Positions 50,218 to 59,752 of a stretch of 64,000 nucleotides of DNA are shown in pieces; positions within the stretch are counted from its first letter, which is position 1, and every line of letters starts with the position of its first letter. Both the position numbers and the translations under genes were made by a program. The DNA comes from Pirellulaceae bacterium (GTDB lineage Bacteria; Planctomycetota; Planctomycetia; Pirellulales; Pirellulaceae): positions 62,001 through 126,000 of the forward strand of contig JANQLU010000072.1 of assembly GCA_028280445.1 (NCBI GenBank), read 5' to 3'. Below the pieces are notes generated by a model. It searched no databases. It saw only the letters and a program-made list of their open reading frames with translations, and was not told where the DNA came from.

Positions 50218-51540
50218 ATGTCAACAATCAACAAGCGCATTCCAAGGCGCGATATTTTACGCTTTGCAGCGGGCGGGACATTGGCAACGGGGATGGCTTG
50301 CGCCGACCGATTGTCGACTCTTGTGGCTGCGGAAAAACCACATTGGCTGAACGAACGGCTTGCCTTTGGCGGTATTGGCTTGCGTTACCAGGGTTCAGTC
50401 GATCTGCAAGTTGCCAATCAATTCGGCGACGTCATTGCCGTTTGTGATGTCGACAAAAATGTTCGAGATCAAGCCAAAGCGAGTTTTGGCAGCCGCCCCA
50501 AATCTTACCAGCGATATCAAGATTTGTTGGCCAACAAAAATATTGACGCCGTAATCATCGGCACTCCTGATCATTGGCACGTCAAAATTGCGGCAGATGC
50601 ACTACGCGCCGGCAAAAATGTGTACGTCGAAAAACCTTTGACATTGACCGTCGCCGAAGGAAAATTTCTTCGGCGCGTTGTAAAAGAAACCGGCAAAGTT
50701 CTGCAAGTTGGTTCCTGGCAGCGGAGCGATTCACGATTTCGTTTAGCCGTCGAGATGGTTCGTGCCGGCCGAATTGGCAAACTCAAAAAAGTCGAAGTTG
50801 TTTTGGGGAAAAACAAAACAGGTGGACCGTTTGAGTATCGCAAAATTCCTGGCTCGCTCGATTGGAACTTCTGGCAAGGCCAAGCGCCACAGCGACGATA
50901 CCTTGAGGAACGTTGTCACTATACGTTCCGCTGGTGGTTGGAATATTCCGGCGGGCAAATGACCGATTGGGGCTGCCATCACGTTGATATCGCTCAATGG
51001 GCGATCGATTCGCTGCCGGTTCGCATTCAGGGCAAAGCGAAATGGCCCAAGCCGGATTCGCGTAGCTTCAATGTGCCCATCGACTTTTTTGTCGAGTATG
51101 AATTTGCCAGCGGGGTCAAGATGACGGTAGCTGACAGCGGTCGCAATGGAATCATGTTTACGGGTGAGCGAGGTCGAATTTTCGTCAACCGCGGAACGAT
51201 TGCAGGAAAACCGATCGAAGAACTTGCCAAACGCCCGTTACCGAGAAAAGACTTTCAACTATACCCGTTCGATAATTTGAAACGGCCTGAACGCGCAGGG
51301 AAACTCGAAAGCATCGTCAACCATTTTGGTAATTTTGTCGACTGCATCGCCCGTGACAAACTTCCGATTTCCGACTTGGAAAGCCAACACCGTTCTACCA
51401 CCACTTGCCATTTGGGAAATATCGCATTGCGGCAAAAACGCGTTCTTCATTGGGATGCGGCCAAAGAAAAATTCAATCGCGACGTGGAATCGGATAAACT
51501 GCTGGAACGCGAACAGCGTAAAGGTTTCGAAGTCAATTAA
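50218..51540 (+). CDS. TAT-exported Gfo/Idh/MocA-family oxidoreductase
   Basis: 440 residues. The N-terminus is a twin-arginine-type signal (RIPRRDILRFAAGGTLATG). The dinucleotide-binding region is GGIGLRYQGSVDLQVANQFGDVIAVCDVD. The family EKP motif is YVEKPLTLTVAEG. The C-terminal beta-sheet domain has GGQMTDWGCHHVDIAQWA, typical of planctomycete members. It would oxidise or rearrange sugars or inositols in the periplasm. ATG 50218 is chosen because GGAG lies 8 bases upstream; the open frame extends to 50164. The isomerase-like gene begins 21 bases after the stop, so they share a transcript. Confidence 0.94.
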   Translation: MSTINKRIPRRDILRFAAGGTLATGMACADRLSTLVAAEKPHWLNERLAFGGIGLRYQGSVDLQVANQFGDVIAVCDVDKNVRDQAKASFGSRPKSYQRYQDLLANKNIDAVIIGTPDHWHVKIAADALRAGKNVYVEKPLTLTVAEGKFLRRVVKETGKVLQVGSWQRSDSRFRLAVEMVRAGRIGKLKKVEVVLGKNKTGGPFEYRKIPGSLDWNFWQGQAPQRRYLEERCHYTFRWWLEYSGGQMTDWGCHHVDIAQWAIDSLPVRIQGKAKWPKPDSRSFNVPIDFFVEYEFASGVKMTVADSGRNGIMFTGERGRIFVNRGTIAGKPIEELAKRPLPRKDFQLYPFDNLKRPERAGKLESIVNHFGNFVDCIARDKLPISDLESQHRSTTTCHLGNIALRQKRVLHWDAAKEKFNRDVESDKLLEREQRKGFEVN

Positions 51541-51561
51541 TAAAGAGAAAAAAGGTCAGCG

Positions 51562-52509
51562 ATGCACAGCTTAGCGATCTCTCGTCGACAGTTTACTCAT
51601 GTCTTGGCCGGTTCGGTTTGCGCCGCTGCAACTTTGACGACGGGTCGCAGCTCGACCTCTGCCCAGGAAAAACAAGACAAACAAAAAAAATGGCGGCCCA
51701 AATACATGTTAGCTTCGTGCATGTACGGCTATGAAAAAATCGACAAAATTTTACCCGAGGTCTCCAAAGTCGGCGCCACCGCCATCGATATATGGCCCAA
51801 GGTCCACGGTAATCAACGTGAACAAGTCGACGAAATCGGAGTCGACAAATTTGCAGAACTGCTGCGAAAGCACAACGTAACACTGGGCTGCATCACGCAA
51901 TACAAACTTGGCCCATTTGGCCTGAAAAACGAGATTGAGTTTGCAAAAAAACTGGGTTGCCAAACCATCGTGACCGGCGCACGGGGCAGGGCGGGGCTCA
52001 AAGGCAATGATTTGAAAAAAGAGATCCGCACTTTTCTGGAAAAACTGAAACCGCATGTCGAACATGCAGAAAAAAATAATGTGACGATCGCCATCGAGAA
52101 TCATGGCAACAGTTTGATCGAATCGGCGGAATCCATGAAACGATTTGCTGACATGAATCGATCCAAGCATCTTGCGATCGCATTTGCCCCCTATCATTTG
52201 CCGCAAAAAGAAAAATTGATGGTGGAGTTGATCAACGAGTTTTGCGATTCGATCGCTGTATTCTACGCCTGGCAACACGGCAAAGGCTGTAAGAAAAAAA
52301 TGCCCAAAGAGGATGAATTGCTACAAATGCCAGGACGAGGCAAACTCGATTTTAAACCGATTGTCGCGGCGCTCGCCAAACAAAAATACCAGGGCTGGGT
52401 CGAGATCTTCATGCATCCAGTGCCACGCGGCATCCCCATTTTGAAATCGGTCGACCAGGTCACCGAGGAAATCAATCGAGCCCGCAAGTATTTAGCTAAA
52501 TTCCCGTAG
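51562..52509 (+). CDS. Exported sugar-phosphate isomerase/epimerase-like TIM-barrel protein
   Basis: 315 residues with a TAT-like signal (ISRRQFTHVLAGSVCAAATLTTG). The rest is the xylose-isomerase/AP-endonuclease-2 barrel: YEKIDKILPEVSKVGATAIDIWPK, CQTIVTGARGRAGLKG, KPHVEHAEKNNVTIAIENHG, with metal-ligand-type Glu, His and Asp in IAIENHG, and WVEIFMHPVPRG at the end. In planctomycetes such proteins often partner Gfo/Idh/MocA oxidoreductases, and here it follows one by 21 bases. The reaction is unknown; a sugar epimerisation coupled to oxidation is plausible. Confidence 0.9.
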   Translation: MHSLAISRRQFTHVLAGSVCAAATLTTGRSSTSAQEKQDKQKKWRPKYMLASCMYGYEKIDKILPEVSKVGATAIDIWPKVHGNQREQVDEIGVDKFAELLRKHNVTLGCITQYKLGPFGLKNEIEFAKKLGCQTIVTGARGRAGLKGNDLKKEIRTFLEKLKPHVEHAEKNNVTIAIENHGNSLIESAESMKRFADMNRSKHLAIAFAPYHLPQKEKLMVELINEFCDSIAVFYAWQHGKGCKKKMPKEDELLQMPGRGKLDFKPIVAALAKQKYQGWVEIFMHPVPRGIPILKSVDQVTEEINRARKYLAKFP

Positions 52510-52527
52510 GGCCGGTTCCCATCGGCC
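52506..52527. repeat. Half copy of palindrome family D
   Basis: GTAGGGCCGGTTCCCATCGG followed by CC; it overlaps the last bases of the isomerase gene, whose stop falls inside the repeat. Confidence 0.8.
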
Positions 52528-52752
52528 TCAATGCAACTTGTTGTTGCGCCAGTTCACCGCTCAATCGTTCTTTTCTGAAGGCGTCCGTTCTAATCCGCCT
52601 AACATCTGCGAGCTAGCAAATCCGCCAATTTATGGCAACTTTGCCGGTTTTTCTGATTAGTGAAAATTGCCGATCCGATAACCAGTGATAGACGAAGTAG
52701 AAAATTCCGACCCAACGATGAACCAATGTCATTTACGAAATGGGTGCGCGCG

Positions 52753-53682
52753 ATGTATCGCAAAACTTTGTCAACGATATGCTTGTTCTCCATGCTGGTT
52801 TGCACGTGCCAGGCACAACAACAAGTTGCATTCTCAGAACACACTCCGATTCAAACTCCGATGGAAGCCCGATTGACCGCTTTGGAAAACGAGGTGGAGC
52901 AATTACGAGGATCGCACGGACAGCAAGGCAGTGAATTCCTGGACACCAATTCGGTCTGTGGCTTTAATTGCCAATGCTGTCCCCAACGCCGTCTCGAAGT
53001 CGGCGCGGAAATCGTCTTCCTGGAACCACATTCAACGACGGGTCTCGGCCCCAGCGGAATCGCATTTTTTCCCTCAATCGATTTACAGCCGAGTTGGCGA
53101 ACCTGGGCTGGAATTTCGAATCCAAATGGCATCGGATTTCGCGGTCGCTACTGGGAATTCGATCAGTTCATGCCCAACACCTTGAACGCCTTTACCTATA
53201 GCTTGGACGTTTTCGTTGTTGATCTGGAAACCACTTTCAGCAAACAAATTGGAGATTGGAGCGTTCTCGTATCGGGCGGACTTCGCCACGTCGAATTTCG
53301 CGAAGATCGATTTGGACTTACCAATGCGTTTGTTAACACAAATCTGACCGGAATCGTTGTGGGCGGTGAACTTTCTCGTCCTCTCACTCCCTGGTTGAGC
53401 ACGTTTGGTGTTGTCAGAGCTGCCAATGTCTACGGCGAAATGAGTGGCGAAATTCCGACTGGGTTTATTGTCGTCTTTGACAGCGTTCACTCGATGATGT
53501 GGGAAACACAACTTGGCGTCGAGATCACTCGGAAAACTCGGTTTGGACAAATCCGATTGCGCAGCGGCGTCGAAGCTCAGCATTGGGACGATATCACCTA
53601 CAAATTTGCCGGTGGTGGGGCTCGGACTCACGAATCGATTGGGTTGTTTGGTCTCTTCGCAGGCTTAACCATCTCGCGTTAG
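52753..53682 (+). CDS. Outer-membrane beta-barrel protein (Lpg1974/BBP7-like)
   Basis: 309 residues from ATG 52753; an ATG at 52726 is also possible. A signal peptide (TLSTICLFSMLVCTCQAQ) is followed by a short coiled-coil-type helix (MEARLTALENEVEQLRGSHG) and a Cys-rich spot (CGFNCQCCPQRR). A series of amphipathic strands follows, from RLEVGAEIVFLEPH to the aromatic-ended LFGLFAGLTISR. Such a helix before a pore-forming barrel is typical of the Lpg1974 group. It may form a pore or a structural barrel. Confidence 0.78.
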   Translation: MYRKTLSTICLFSMLVCTCQAQQQVAFSEHTPIQTPMEARLTALENEVEQLRGSHGQQGSEFLDTNSVCGFNCQCCPQRRLEVGAEIVFLEPHSTTGLGPSGIAFFPSIDLQPSWRTWAGISNPNGIGFRGRYWEFDQFMPNTLNAFTYSLDVFVVDLETTFSKQIGDWSVLVSGGLRHVEFREDRFGLTNAFVNTNLTGIVVGGELSRPLTPWLSTFGVVRAANVYGEMSGEIPTGFIVVFDSVHSMMWETQLGVEITRKTRFGQIRLRSGVEAQHWDDITYKFAGGGARTHESIGLFGLFAGLTISR

Positions 53683-53906
53683 CCAGATCGCATGCTCACA
53701 AATCAATGCAACCTGACAAAAAATTCGCCAATCAAAACAACCCAATAGGAATTGAGACAGGACGAACATGATCAGCAGGATATGACTACACCATCCTGTC
53801 GATCCTGTTCATCCTGTCCATTTCAAAATCCTCAGCCCCACAATCAAACAGGCAACATTCCTTTTCCTTGTCCTGAACACGAGTTAACACTTATCCGTAG
53901 TTCAAC
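53683..53906. other. Gap between barrel gene and decayed gene; holds one family E repeat
   Basis: Contains the 63-bp family E copy at 53756-53818 and otherwise AT-rich sequence. No gene seen. Confidence 0.5.
53756..53818. repeat. 65-bp dyad repeat, family E (copy 7, diverged)
   Basis: GACAGGACGAACATGATCAGCAGG...CGATCCTGTTCATCCTGTC; the left arm is diverged and the right arm intact. Confidence 0.85.
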
Positions 53907-54210
53907 CCTTGTTTTTTGATTGCGCTTCCAGCTTCATCTTTTTCAGTACTTGTCGACTTGGAGCGAGTTGCTTGATCAGATAGGTACTTGGATTGTCCAC
54001 GTTTTCGTTGATCGATTGCAAATATTCAGCAGCCGCTCAGCTTTTTCCAACTCACCGACTTTCGCGGACGAGAAAGCGAAACGTTCGTCATGGCGGTTTT
54101 GTTTGTAATAGTCGTATCCCAGATTGCGAATTGCCTTGAGCGTCAAGGTATTTATCTTGTTTCAATCGCAATAGATAGGCAGTCGCTAACTGACGCATCT
54201 GAGTCGTCAT
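53907..54210 (-). pseudogene. Decayed small gene with two frameshifts
   Basis: On the minus strand an AGGAGGT site (54214-54220) precedes ATG 54210 by three bases, and coding-like sequence follows in three successive frames: MTTQMRQLATAYLLRLKQDK, then (shift near 54155) TLKAIRNLGYDYYKQNRHDE and RFAFSSAKVGELEKAER, then (shift near 54025) EYLQSINENVDNPSTYLIKQ and LAPSRQVLKKMKLEAQSKN, ending at TGA 53907. Joined, this gives a charged, helical protein of about 100 residues. No family recognised. Either a pseudogene or a region with two sequencing errors; the strong ribosome site implies a gene that was well expressed. Confidence 0.55.
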
Positions 54211-54487
54211 TCTACCTCCTGGATCACCTAGCACGACAATCTGTTTGGATTGCTGATTGCGCCATTGATCAAGATCCTGTCCGGTCAGGGCGAAAAACGA
54301 CAATGCATGTGCGAATCTGCACACAGGTCCTGCGCCAGGTAACTATGCGTGCGGCATGACATGGTAAGACACCCAGTTAAACAATCTGGTACGGGAACAT
54401 TTACAAAGGCATAACGTTTGCAACAGTAAATCGTGCAAACGCAAGAACGACATCAGTTGGGACAATGTGATGCGAGCATCCAATTGA
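54211..54487. other. Gap upstream of the export operon
   Basis: 277 bases between the divergent decayed gene and the ABC ATPase gene. It must carry the promoter of the operon. No clear hexamers or dyad seen. Confidence 0.35.
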
Positions 54488-55234
54488 ATGAACACCAAGC
54501 TTGATACCAAAGAAACTATCAAAAAAGAGGCCCGAATCGTCTTTCGCGCTAGCGGATTGACCAAAATCTATCACATGGGCGAAGTCGAAGTCCACGCACT
54601 CCGGGGAGTTGCTTTGGACCTTTACGAAGGTGAGTTTATTGTCATCCTCGGCGCGTCGGGTAGCGGCAAATCGACGCTGCTCAACATCATTGGTGGATTG
54701 GACATTCCAACAGCAGGAAGTGTTTCCTACCTGGATCATGATTTGACTGCTTCAAACGAAAGTGAATTGACACGATTCCGTCGGGAACACGTTGGTTTCA
54801 TATTTCAGTTTTACAACCTGGTCGCTGGGCTGACGGCAGTTCAAAACGTCGCACTGGTGACAGACATTGCCCAAAACCCGATGAAAGCAGTCGAAGCATT
54901 GCGTTTGGTCGATCTTGACGACCGCCGAGACCATTATCCGTCACAACTTTCAGGTGGTGAGCAGCAGCGCGTGGCCATTGCGCGAGCCATTGGCAAGCGA
55001 CCGGACGTTTTGCTCTGCGATGAGCCAACCGGTGCGCTCGATGTGAAAACCGGGATCATTGTCCTCGAAGCGATCGCGCGGATTAATCGTGAGCTTGGAA
55101 CGTTGACAGTCGTCATCACCCACAACGCGTCAATTGCCGACATGGCGGATCGCGTGATTTATCTTTCGGACGGTCAAATCAGCAGGATCGTTTGTAACGA
55201 AAACAAGAAACAGGCTTCTGAGTTGGTTTGGTAA
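54488..55234 (+). CDS. ABC transporter ATP-binding protein (MacB/LolD type)
   Basis: 248 residues. Walker A is GASGSGKST, signature [16 protein letters not shown], Walker [13 protein letters not shown], and the H-loop ITHNAS. The [14 protein letters not shown] run and the short length place it in the MacB/LolD/FtsE group that partners FtsX-type permeases. It powers extrusion by mechanotransmission rather than classical pumping. First gene of a three-gene operon (permease 15 bases on, adaptor overlapping it). The N-terminal 18 residues before the ABC core are Lys/Glu-rich. Confidence 0.95.
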   Translation: MNTKLDTKETIKKEARIVFRASGLTKIYHMGEVEVHALRGVALDLYEGEFIVILGASGSGKSTLLNIIGGLDIPTAGSVSYLDHDLTASNESELTRFRREHVGFIFQFYNLVAGLTAVQNVALVTDIAQNPMKAVEALRLVDLDDRRDHYPSQLSGGEQQRVAIARAIGKRPDVLLCDEPTGALDVKTGIIVLEAIARINRELGTLTVVITHNASIADMADRVIYLSDGQISRIVCNENKKQASELVW

Positions 55235-55249
55235 ACGAAAGGAATCGAT

Positions 55250-57616
55250 ATGAGACCACTGAACCAACTTTTGCTCTCTGACATGCGGAGGATGTGGCGG
55301 CAATGTCTGGCAATCACGATTCTGATGGCCTGTGGAATTGCGACATTCGTCATGTCGACCAGCACCATGCGGTCGTTAGAAAAGAGCATGGACAAATACT
55401 ACGACGACTATCATTTCGCGGATGTGTTCGCGCAATTGACTCGCGCTCCGAATCGACTGTCTGATCGACTTGCCGAGATTCCCGGCGTGCAACGCGTCCA
55501 AACACGCATTGTCCGTTCGGTGATCTTTGACATTTCTGACATGGTTGAACCCGCTTCTGGGAAGCTCGTTTCCATCGATCGTGACTCGGAAAACAGCCTC
55601 AACGGTGTGGGCGTTTTACGTGGCCGATTGCCAAATCCGCTGGGCCGAACCGAAGTCTTGGTCAGTGAACCTTTTGCAACTGCCCACAATTTCGCGCCAG
55701 GCGATCAATTGGAAGTGATCATGGGCGGTCGCAAAGAGAAATTGCATATCGTTGGAATCGCCATGTCACCGGAATTCATCTATGCCGTGCAACCTGGTCT
55801 GATGATTACGGACCATCGACGGTATGGGATCCTCTGGATGCCACGTCGCCAAATGGAAGCCGCATTTAACATGGAAGGCGCTTTCAACGATGTCGTGTTG
55901 ACGCTTCAATCGAATGCAAATGAAAAAGACGTTATCTATCAAGTCGACCGCCTGACCGAACCGTACGGCGGGATTGGAGCAACGGATCGTTCAGATCAAG
56001 CTTCGCATCATCGCGTGGCAGATGAGATGCACCAGATCGGCAGCATGGCTTTCATAACACCGTCAATTTTTCTGGCCGTTTCGACATTCTTGTTCAACAT
56101 CGTCCTTTCGCGAATGGTGCATCATCAAAAGGAACAGATCGCTACTCTGCGGGCGTTTGGCTACGATCGTCATGAGATCGGTTTTTACTACATCAAATTT
56201 GTATTCATTCTTGTTTCGGCCGGGGCGGTGGTTGGTTGCCTTGTTGGAACGCGATTGTCGTGGTGGATGACTGATTTGTACGTTCGATTTTTCAAGTTCC
56301 CAATCGTTGTTCGGGAATTCGCAAGCTTCGAAGCGACAATAGCTGTGTTGATTGGTTTCGCATCCGCGATCCTGGGCAGCATTTTTGCGATTCGCCGCGC
56401 GGTAAACCTTCCCGCCGCCGTCGCCATGCGGCCCGAACCTCCGCATTCATTTCATCGTTCGATCCTGGAACGAATGGGACTGAAGAGATTCCTTTCACCG
56501 CTGGGCAGGATGATCATTCGCCGTCTGCAAGCCAATCGTCGTGCTACGATTTTGTCTGTTTTAGGCATGGCGTTGGGGTTGGCTGTTGTTGTGCTGGGTT
56601 CATTTTTCGAAGATACAATCGATTACGTCATGGACGTGCAATTTCAACGGTCCCAACGCCAGGACGTGATGCTGACCTTCAACGAAACGGTTTCGATTGC
56701 GGCATTGCATGACGTCGAGCATTTACCTGGCGTGGTATTGGCCGAGCCGTTTCGAAGTGTTCCGGTACAACTAATCCATGGAAGTCGCGAACATCGAGTC
56801 GGCATTATGGGGCTGGAAGCGGAGCCGAAACTTTTCCGCGTGATGGATGATACGGAAACGCCGATTCTTTTGCCGCCGCGCGGTGGGCTGACCATTTCAG
56901 AAAAACTGGCTGAAATTTTGGAAATCGAAACTGGGCAAACGTTGACGGTCAATGTCCTCGAAGGAAAACGTGGCACGTATCAAATCAATGTCGCCGCGAT
57001 TTTTCCGGATTACACCGACCCCGGTGCGTACATAAATCGTCAGGAGTTGCATCGCATGTTGGGCGAAGGTGAACGACTGTCAGGTGCTTTTTTACTGGCC
57101 GATCCAGCGCGAATGGATGAAATGTATGCAAGTGTCAAACAAACGCCGGCCGTTGCTGGAGTGCTGGACAAAAACGCCGCCTTGGCGGATTTCAAAGAAC
57201 AAATTTCGGCCAACACCTACGTGATGCGATTCATTAATGCGGTTTTCGCTTTTATCATTTCATTTGGAGTGATTTACAATTGCGCGTTAATTACGCTGGC
57301 CGAGCGTAGTCGGGATCTGGCTACCATGCGGATTATGGGATTCCGCAAACTCGAGGTCTCTTACATCCTGTTGGGCGAACTGGCAATCATCACATTACTT
57401 GCCATTCCCGTTGGTCTGCCTATCGGTTACGGGTTCGCCTGGTTGGCCACAGTGGCCTTGGATACTGAAACGCACCGATTCCCTTTGGCCGTCAGCCATT
57501 ACACGTTTGCCTATTCGACCTGTGTAATTCTGGCAACCGCGATCGCATCATCGCTGTATGTGCGGCGGAAATTGGACAACATAGATTTAATCGCTGTTAT
57601 GAAAGTGAAAGAGTGA
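55250..57616 (+). CDS. FtsX-type ABC permease with two FtsX domains
   Basis: 788 residues with about eight membrane helices. There is an N-terminal helix (QCLAITILMACGIATFVMS), a large periplasmic MacB-like domain, a first set of three helices (ITPSIFLAVSTFLFNIVLS, YYIKFVFILVSAGAVVGC, FEATIAVLIGFASAILGS), a second start helix (TILSVLGMALGLAVVVLGSF), a second periplasmic domain and a final three-helix set ending ASSLYVRRKL. Two FtsX units in one chain mean one protein could form the whole channel with two ATPase copies. Its stop overlaps the start of the HlyD-type adaptor gene. Confidence 0.93.
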   Translation: MRPLNQLLLSDMRRMWRQCLAITILMACGIATFVMSTSTMRSLEKSMDKYYDDYHFADVFAQLTRAPNRLSDRLAEIPGVQRVQTRIVRSVIFDISDMVEPASGKLVSIDRDSENSLNGVGVLRGRLPNPLGRTEVLVSEPFATAHNFAPGDQLEVIMGGRKEKLHIVGIAMSPEFIYAVQPGLMITDHRRYGILWMPRRQMEAAFNMEGAFNDVVLTLQSNANEKDVIYQVDRLTEPYGGIGATDRSDQASHHRVADEMHQIGSMAFITPSIFLAVSTFLFNIVLSRMVHHQKEQIATLRAFGYDRHEIGFYYIKFVFILVSAGAVVGCLVGTRLSWWMTDLYVRFFKFPIVVREFASFEATIAVLIGFASAILGSIFAIRRAVNLPAAVAMRPEPPHSFHRSILERMGLKRFLSPLGRMIIRRLQANRRATILSVLGMALGLAVVVLGSFFEDTIDYVMDVQFQRSQRQDVMLTFNETVSIAALHDVEHLPGVVLAEPFRSVPVQLIHGSREHRVGIMGLEAEPKLFRVMDDTETPILLPPRGGLTISEKLAEILEIETGQTLTVNVLEGKRGTYQINVAAIFPDYTDPGAYINRQELHRMLGEGERLSGAFLLADPARMDEMYASVKQTPAVAGVLDKNAALADFKEQISANTYVMRFINAVFAFIISFGVIYNCALITLAERSRDLATMRIMGFRKLEVSYILLGELAIITLLAIPVGLPIGYGFAWLATVALDTETHRFPLAVSHYTFAYSTCVILATAIASSLYVRRKLDNIDLIAVMKVKE

Positions 57617-58824
57617 TGAAAAAGATTCTCTCAAAGATTCCTTGGATCGTTGTCGCCGCGGGACTCGTTGCGTTACTGCTGTATGGTTTTTGGCCCAAAC
57701 CTGTCGAGGTCGACATCGTCGAAGTCGCTCAAGGTTCGCTCGAAGTAACCATTAACGATGATGGTGAAACGCGGATCCGTGAAAAATACATCGTCTCGGC
57801 ACCGGTTGCTGGAAAAATGTTGCGCATTCAACTCCACGCCGGTGACACCGTCGACCAAAATTCCACCGAACTACTGCGGATCGAGCCCAGTGATCCCGGA
57901 TTACTCGACGCGCGAACGCGGGCGGAATACGAGGCGCGCGTGCGTGCGGGACAAGCCGCTGTTGAACAAACGCAAGCGACTGTTCGTCGGGCCAAAGAGC
58001 AACTTGAACTTGCTGACCATGATTACGTCCGCGCAAAACGATTGATCAAATCGCGATCCATTTCACGTAGTGAATTTGACTCTTATGAGCATCGTCAGCA
58101 CATCGCCAAAGCCGACTTGAATTCGGCGCAGTCGGCAGTCAAAGTCGCGCAGTTCGAATTGGAAATGGCGCAAGCGGCTTTGTCGCGGTTTAATTCAAAT
58201 GAAAACGGAGAATCCAACAAGCCAGTTCGATTGGTTTCGCCAATCAACGGAAAAATACTTCGCGTTTTCCATGAAGACTCCCGCGTTGTCACGCCAGGCA
58301 TGTCGCTCATGGAACTGGGTGATCCGTCAGATCTGGAAATTGAAATCGACGTTTTGTCGACTGATGCAGTCAAGATGAAACTTGGCGACAAAGTCTACAT
58401 CGATCACTGGGGCGGCCCGAATCCGCTTACTGCAGTCGTTCGATTGATCGAACCGTCTGCGTTCCTGAAGATTTCCGCGCTCGGCGTCGAGGAAAAACGA
58501 GTCAACGTAATCGCGGATTTTGCGGATCCATTTTGCGAACGCGAAACACTGGGTGACGGGTTTCGCATCGAAGCTCGGATTGTCATTTCGGCGACAGCTG
58601 AGGATTCACTCAAAGTCGCTTCAGGCGCCCTGTTCCGAAGCGGCGACCAATGGTTCGTGTTTCGCGTTGGGACCGACGACACCATCGAAAAATGTGAAGT
58701 CGAACCGGGACAAACTAACGGTCTTGAGACTGAAATTAAATCTGGCCTTTCCCTTGGCGATCGAGTTGTCCTGCATCCAACGGACAAAGTCCGTGACGGT
58801 GTTGTTGTGAAACAGAACGAATAA
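57616..58824 (+). CDS. HlyD/MacA-type periplasmic adaptor protein
   Basis: 402 residues. An N-terminal anchor helix (SKIPWIVVAAGLVALLLYGFW) is followed by a split lipoyl/barrel-sandwich domain (SAPVAGKMLRIQLHAGDTVDQN ... VRLVSPINGKILRVFHEDSRVV), a long coiled hairpin (YEARVRAGQAAVEQTQATVRRAKEQL... AQAALSRF) and beta-barrel and C-terminal regions. It bridges the permease to an outer-membrane channel, as MacA does for MacB; no outer-membrane channel gene is next to it. Start ATG overlaps the permease stop (TGATG); GTG 57613 is an alternative. Confidence 0.93.
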   Translation: MKKILSKIPWIVVAAGLVALLLYGFWPKPVEVDIVEVAQGSLEVTINDDGETRIREKYIVSAPVAGKMLRIQLHAGDTVDQNSTELLRIEPSDPGLLDARTRAEYEARVRAGQAAVEQTQATVRRAKEQLELADHDYVRAKRLIKSRSISRSEFDSYEHRQHIAKADLNSAQSAVKVAQFELEMAQAALSRFNSNENGESNKPVRLVSPINGKILRVFHEDSRVVTPGMSLMELGDPSDLEIEIDVLSTDAVKMKLGDKVYIDHWGGPNPLTAVVRLIEPSAFLKISALGVEEKRVNVIADFADPFCERETLGDGFRIEARIVISATAEDSLKVASGALFRSGDQWFVFRVGTDDTIEKCEVEPGQTNGLETEIKSGLSLGDRVVLHPTDKVRDGVVVKQNE

Positions 58825-58906
58825 CTCGCTACAGCCTGGGCCAATCGGATTCAATCCAGAATTGAGTTATTGGCTCTTAATCAGACAGATTCGGCCAATT
58901 GTCCGA

Positions 58907-59500
58907 TCAGTCCAGAGGCTTGCCGGGATCGAGAACTAGCAAATCGAGAAGCGCTTTCGACGAGGTGTGAAGTTGAAAGGCCACCTGACTGATCTCAACT
59001 CGATTAATGTCATGGATCCACCAACTGATCAATCCAATTGAAGATCCGGCGATTTGTTTTGACAACAGCGTAACCGAGAACGGAGTATTTGGGCGCAACA
59101 TCAAATCATTTTCGATTCGCTCGCATATTTTGTTGGCGAGCATTTCGATCACTACCTCAACAATTGGAAATGAAAGGCATGACTTACACAGCGATTCAAC
59201 TTCAACAAAATGTGCAAGCAGTCTCTCAAGCTTGGCGGCCGAATCCGCCTCAAATCCTGCCTCCGCAATTTGGCTTACGACACCTGACAAGCTGGACCGG
59301 AGAAGATCATCCTTGCTGCGAAAATGTTTGTAAAAGGTCGAGCGAGCGACATCTGCGTTGTTTGCAATATCAGGTACGTGAATCTCAGAATACGGTCGCT
59401 GTAAAATCAGCTTGCGAAAGGCTTGATTGATGGCCGCACGAGACTTGGCAATTTTGACTTGTTTCTGGTTTTCAAGCATATGGTACCGGGATGACCTCAT
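58907..59500 (-). CDS. TetR/AcrR-family transcriptional regulator
   Basis: 197 residues. The helix-turn-helix is AAINQAFRKLILQRPYSEIHVPDIANNADVARSTFYKHFRSKDDLL, a near-perfect TetR match. The ligand-binding C-terminal region is helical and unspecific. Start at ATG 59500 or 59479 (MLENQKQ). It is convergent with the export operon (ends 83 bases from the adaptor stop) and divergent from the beta-lactamase-like gene. TetR proteins next to efflux genes commonly repress them; two dyads in the upstream gap may be operators. Confidence 0.93.
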   Translation of the reverse strand: MRSSRYHMLENQKQVKIAKSRAAINQAFRKLILQRPYSEIHVPDIANNADVARSTFYKHFRSKDDLLRSSLSGVVSQIAEAGFEADSAAKLERLLAHFVEVESLCKSCLSFPIVEVVIEMLANKICERIENDLMLRPNTPFSVTLLSKQIAGSSIGLISWWIHDINRVEISQVAFQLHTSSKALLDLLVLDPGKPLD

Positions 59501-59554
59501 GATCAGAGCGGTTAATCAGCATGTCGCACGGGGGGGAGTCATCGCGTTAATTCC

Positions 59555-59570
59555 AACCAATCGTTTGGTT
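59555..59570. promoter_or_regulatory. Dyad upstream of tetR-type gene
   Basis: AACCAA and TTGGTT separated by four bases, 55 bases upstream of the regulator start. Possible operator; the half-site is short, so support is modest. Confidence 0.35.
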
Positions 59571-59639
59571 TTATTGGTTTTTATTTTGTCAATTATTTGA
59601 ACTGAAAAGGAATCGGATATTCAGCGCAGAACAGGAATC

Positions 59640-59661
59640 GGACAAATCGCTTGTTTTGTCC
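59640..59661. promoter_or_regulatory. Dyad between the divergent regulator and beta-lactamase-like genes
   Basis: GGACAAA and TTTGTCC are exact complements separated by eight bases. It lies about 90 bases before the beta-lactamase-like start. Candidate TetR-type operator. Confidence 0.4.
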
Positions 59662-59752
59662 ATATTCAGGTTCACACTTCGAATATCGTTGAAAACCGTC
59701 TGCCTGATATTAGACTCTTCGAATGCGCATATCCTATTATACTTGGTTGAAA

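Noticed and set aside
28820-53818. Family E repeats as a CRISPR array
   Set aside because: The copies lie singly between genes tens of kb apart and are dyads, not regularly spaced repeats with spacers.
53920-54108. Plus-strand 62-codon open frame
   Set aside because: It is the antisense of the decayed minus-strand gene at 53907-54210, which has a ribosome site and coherent segments.
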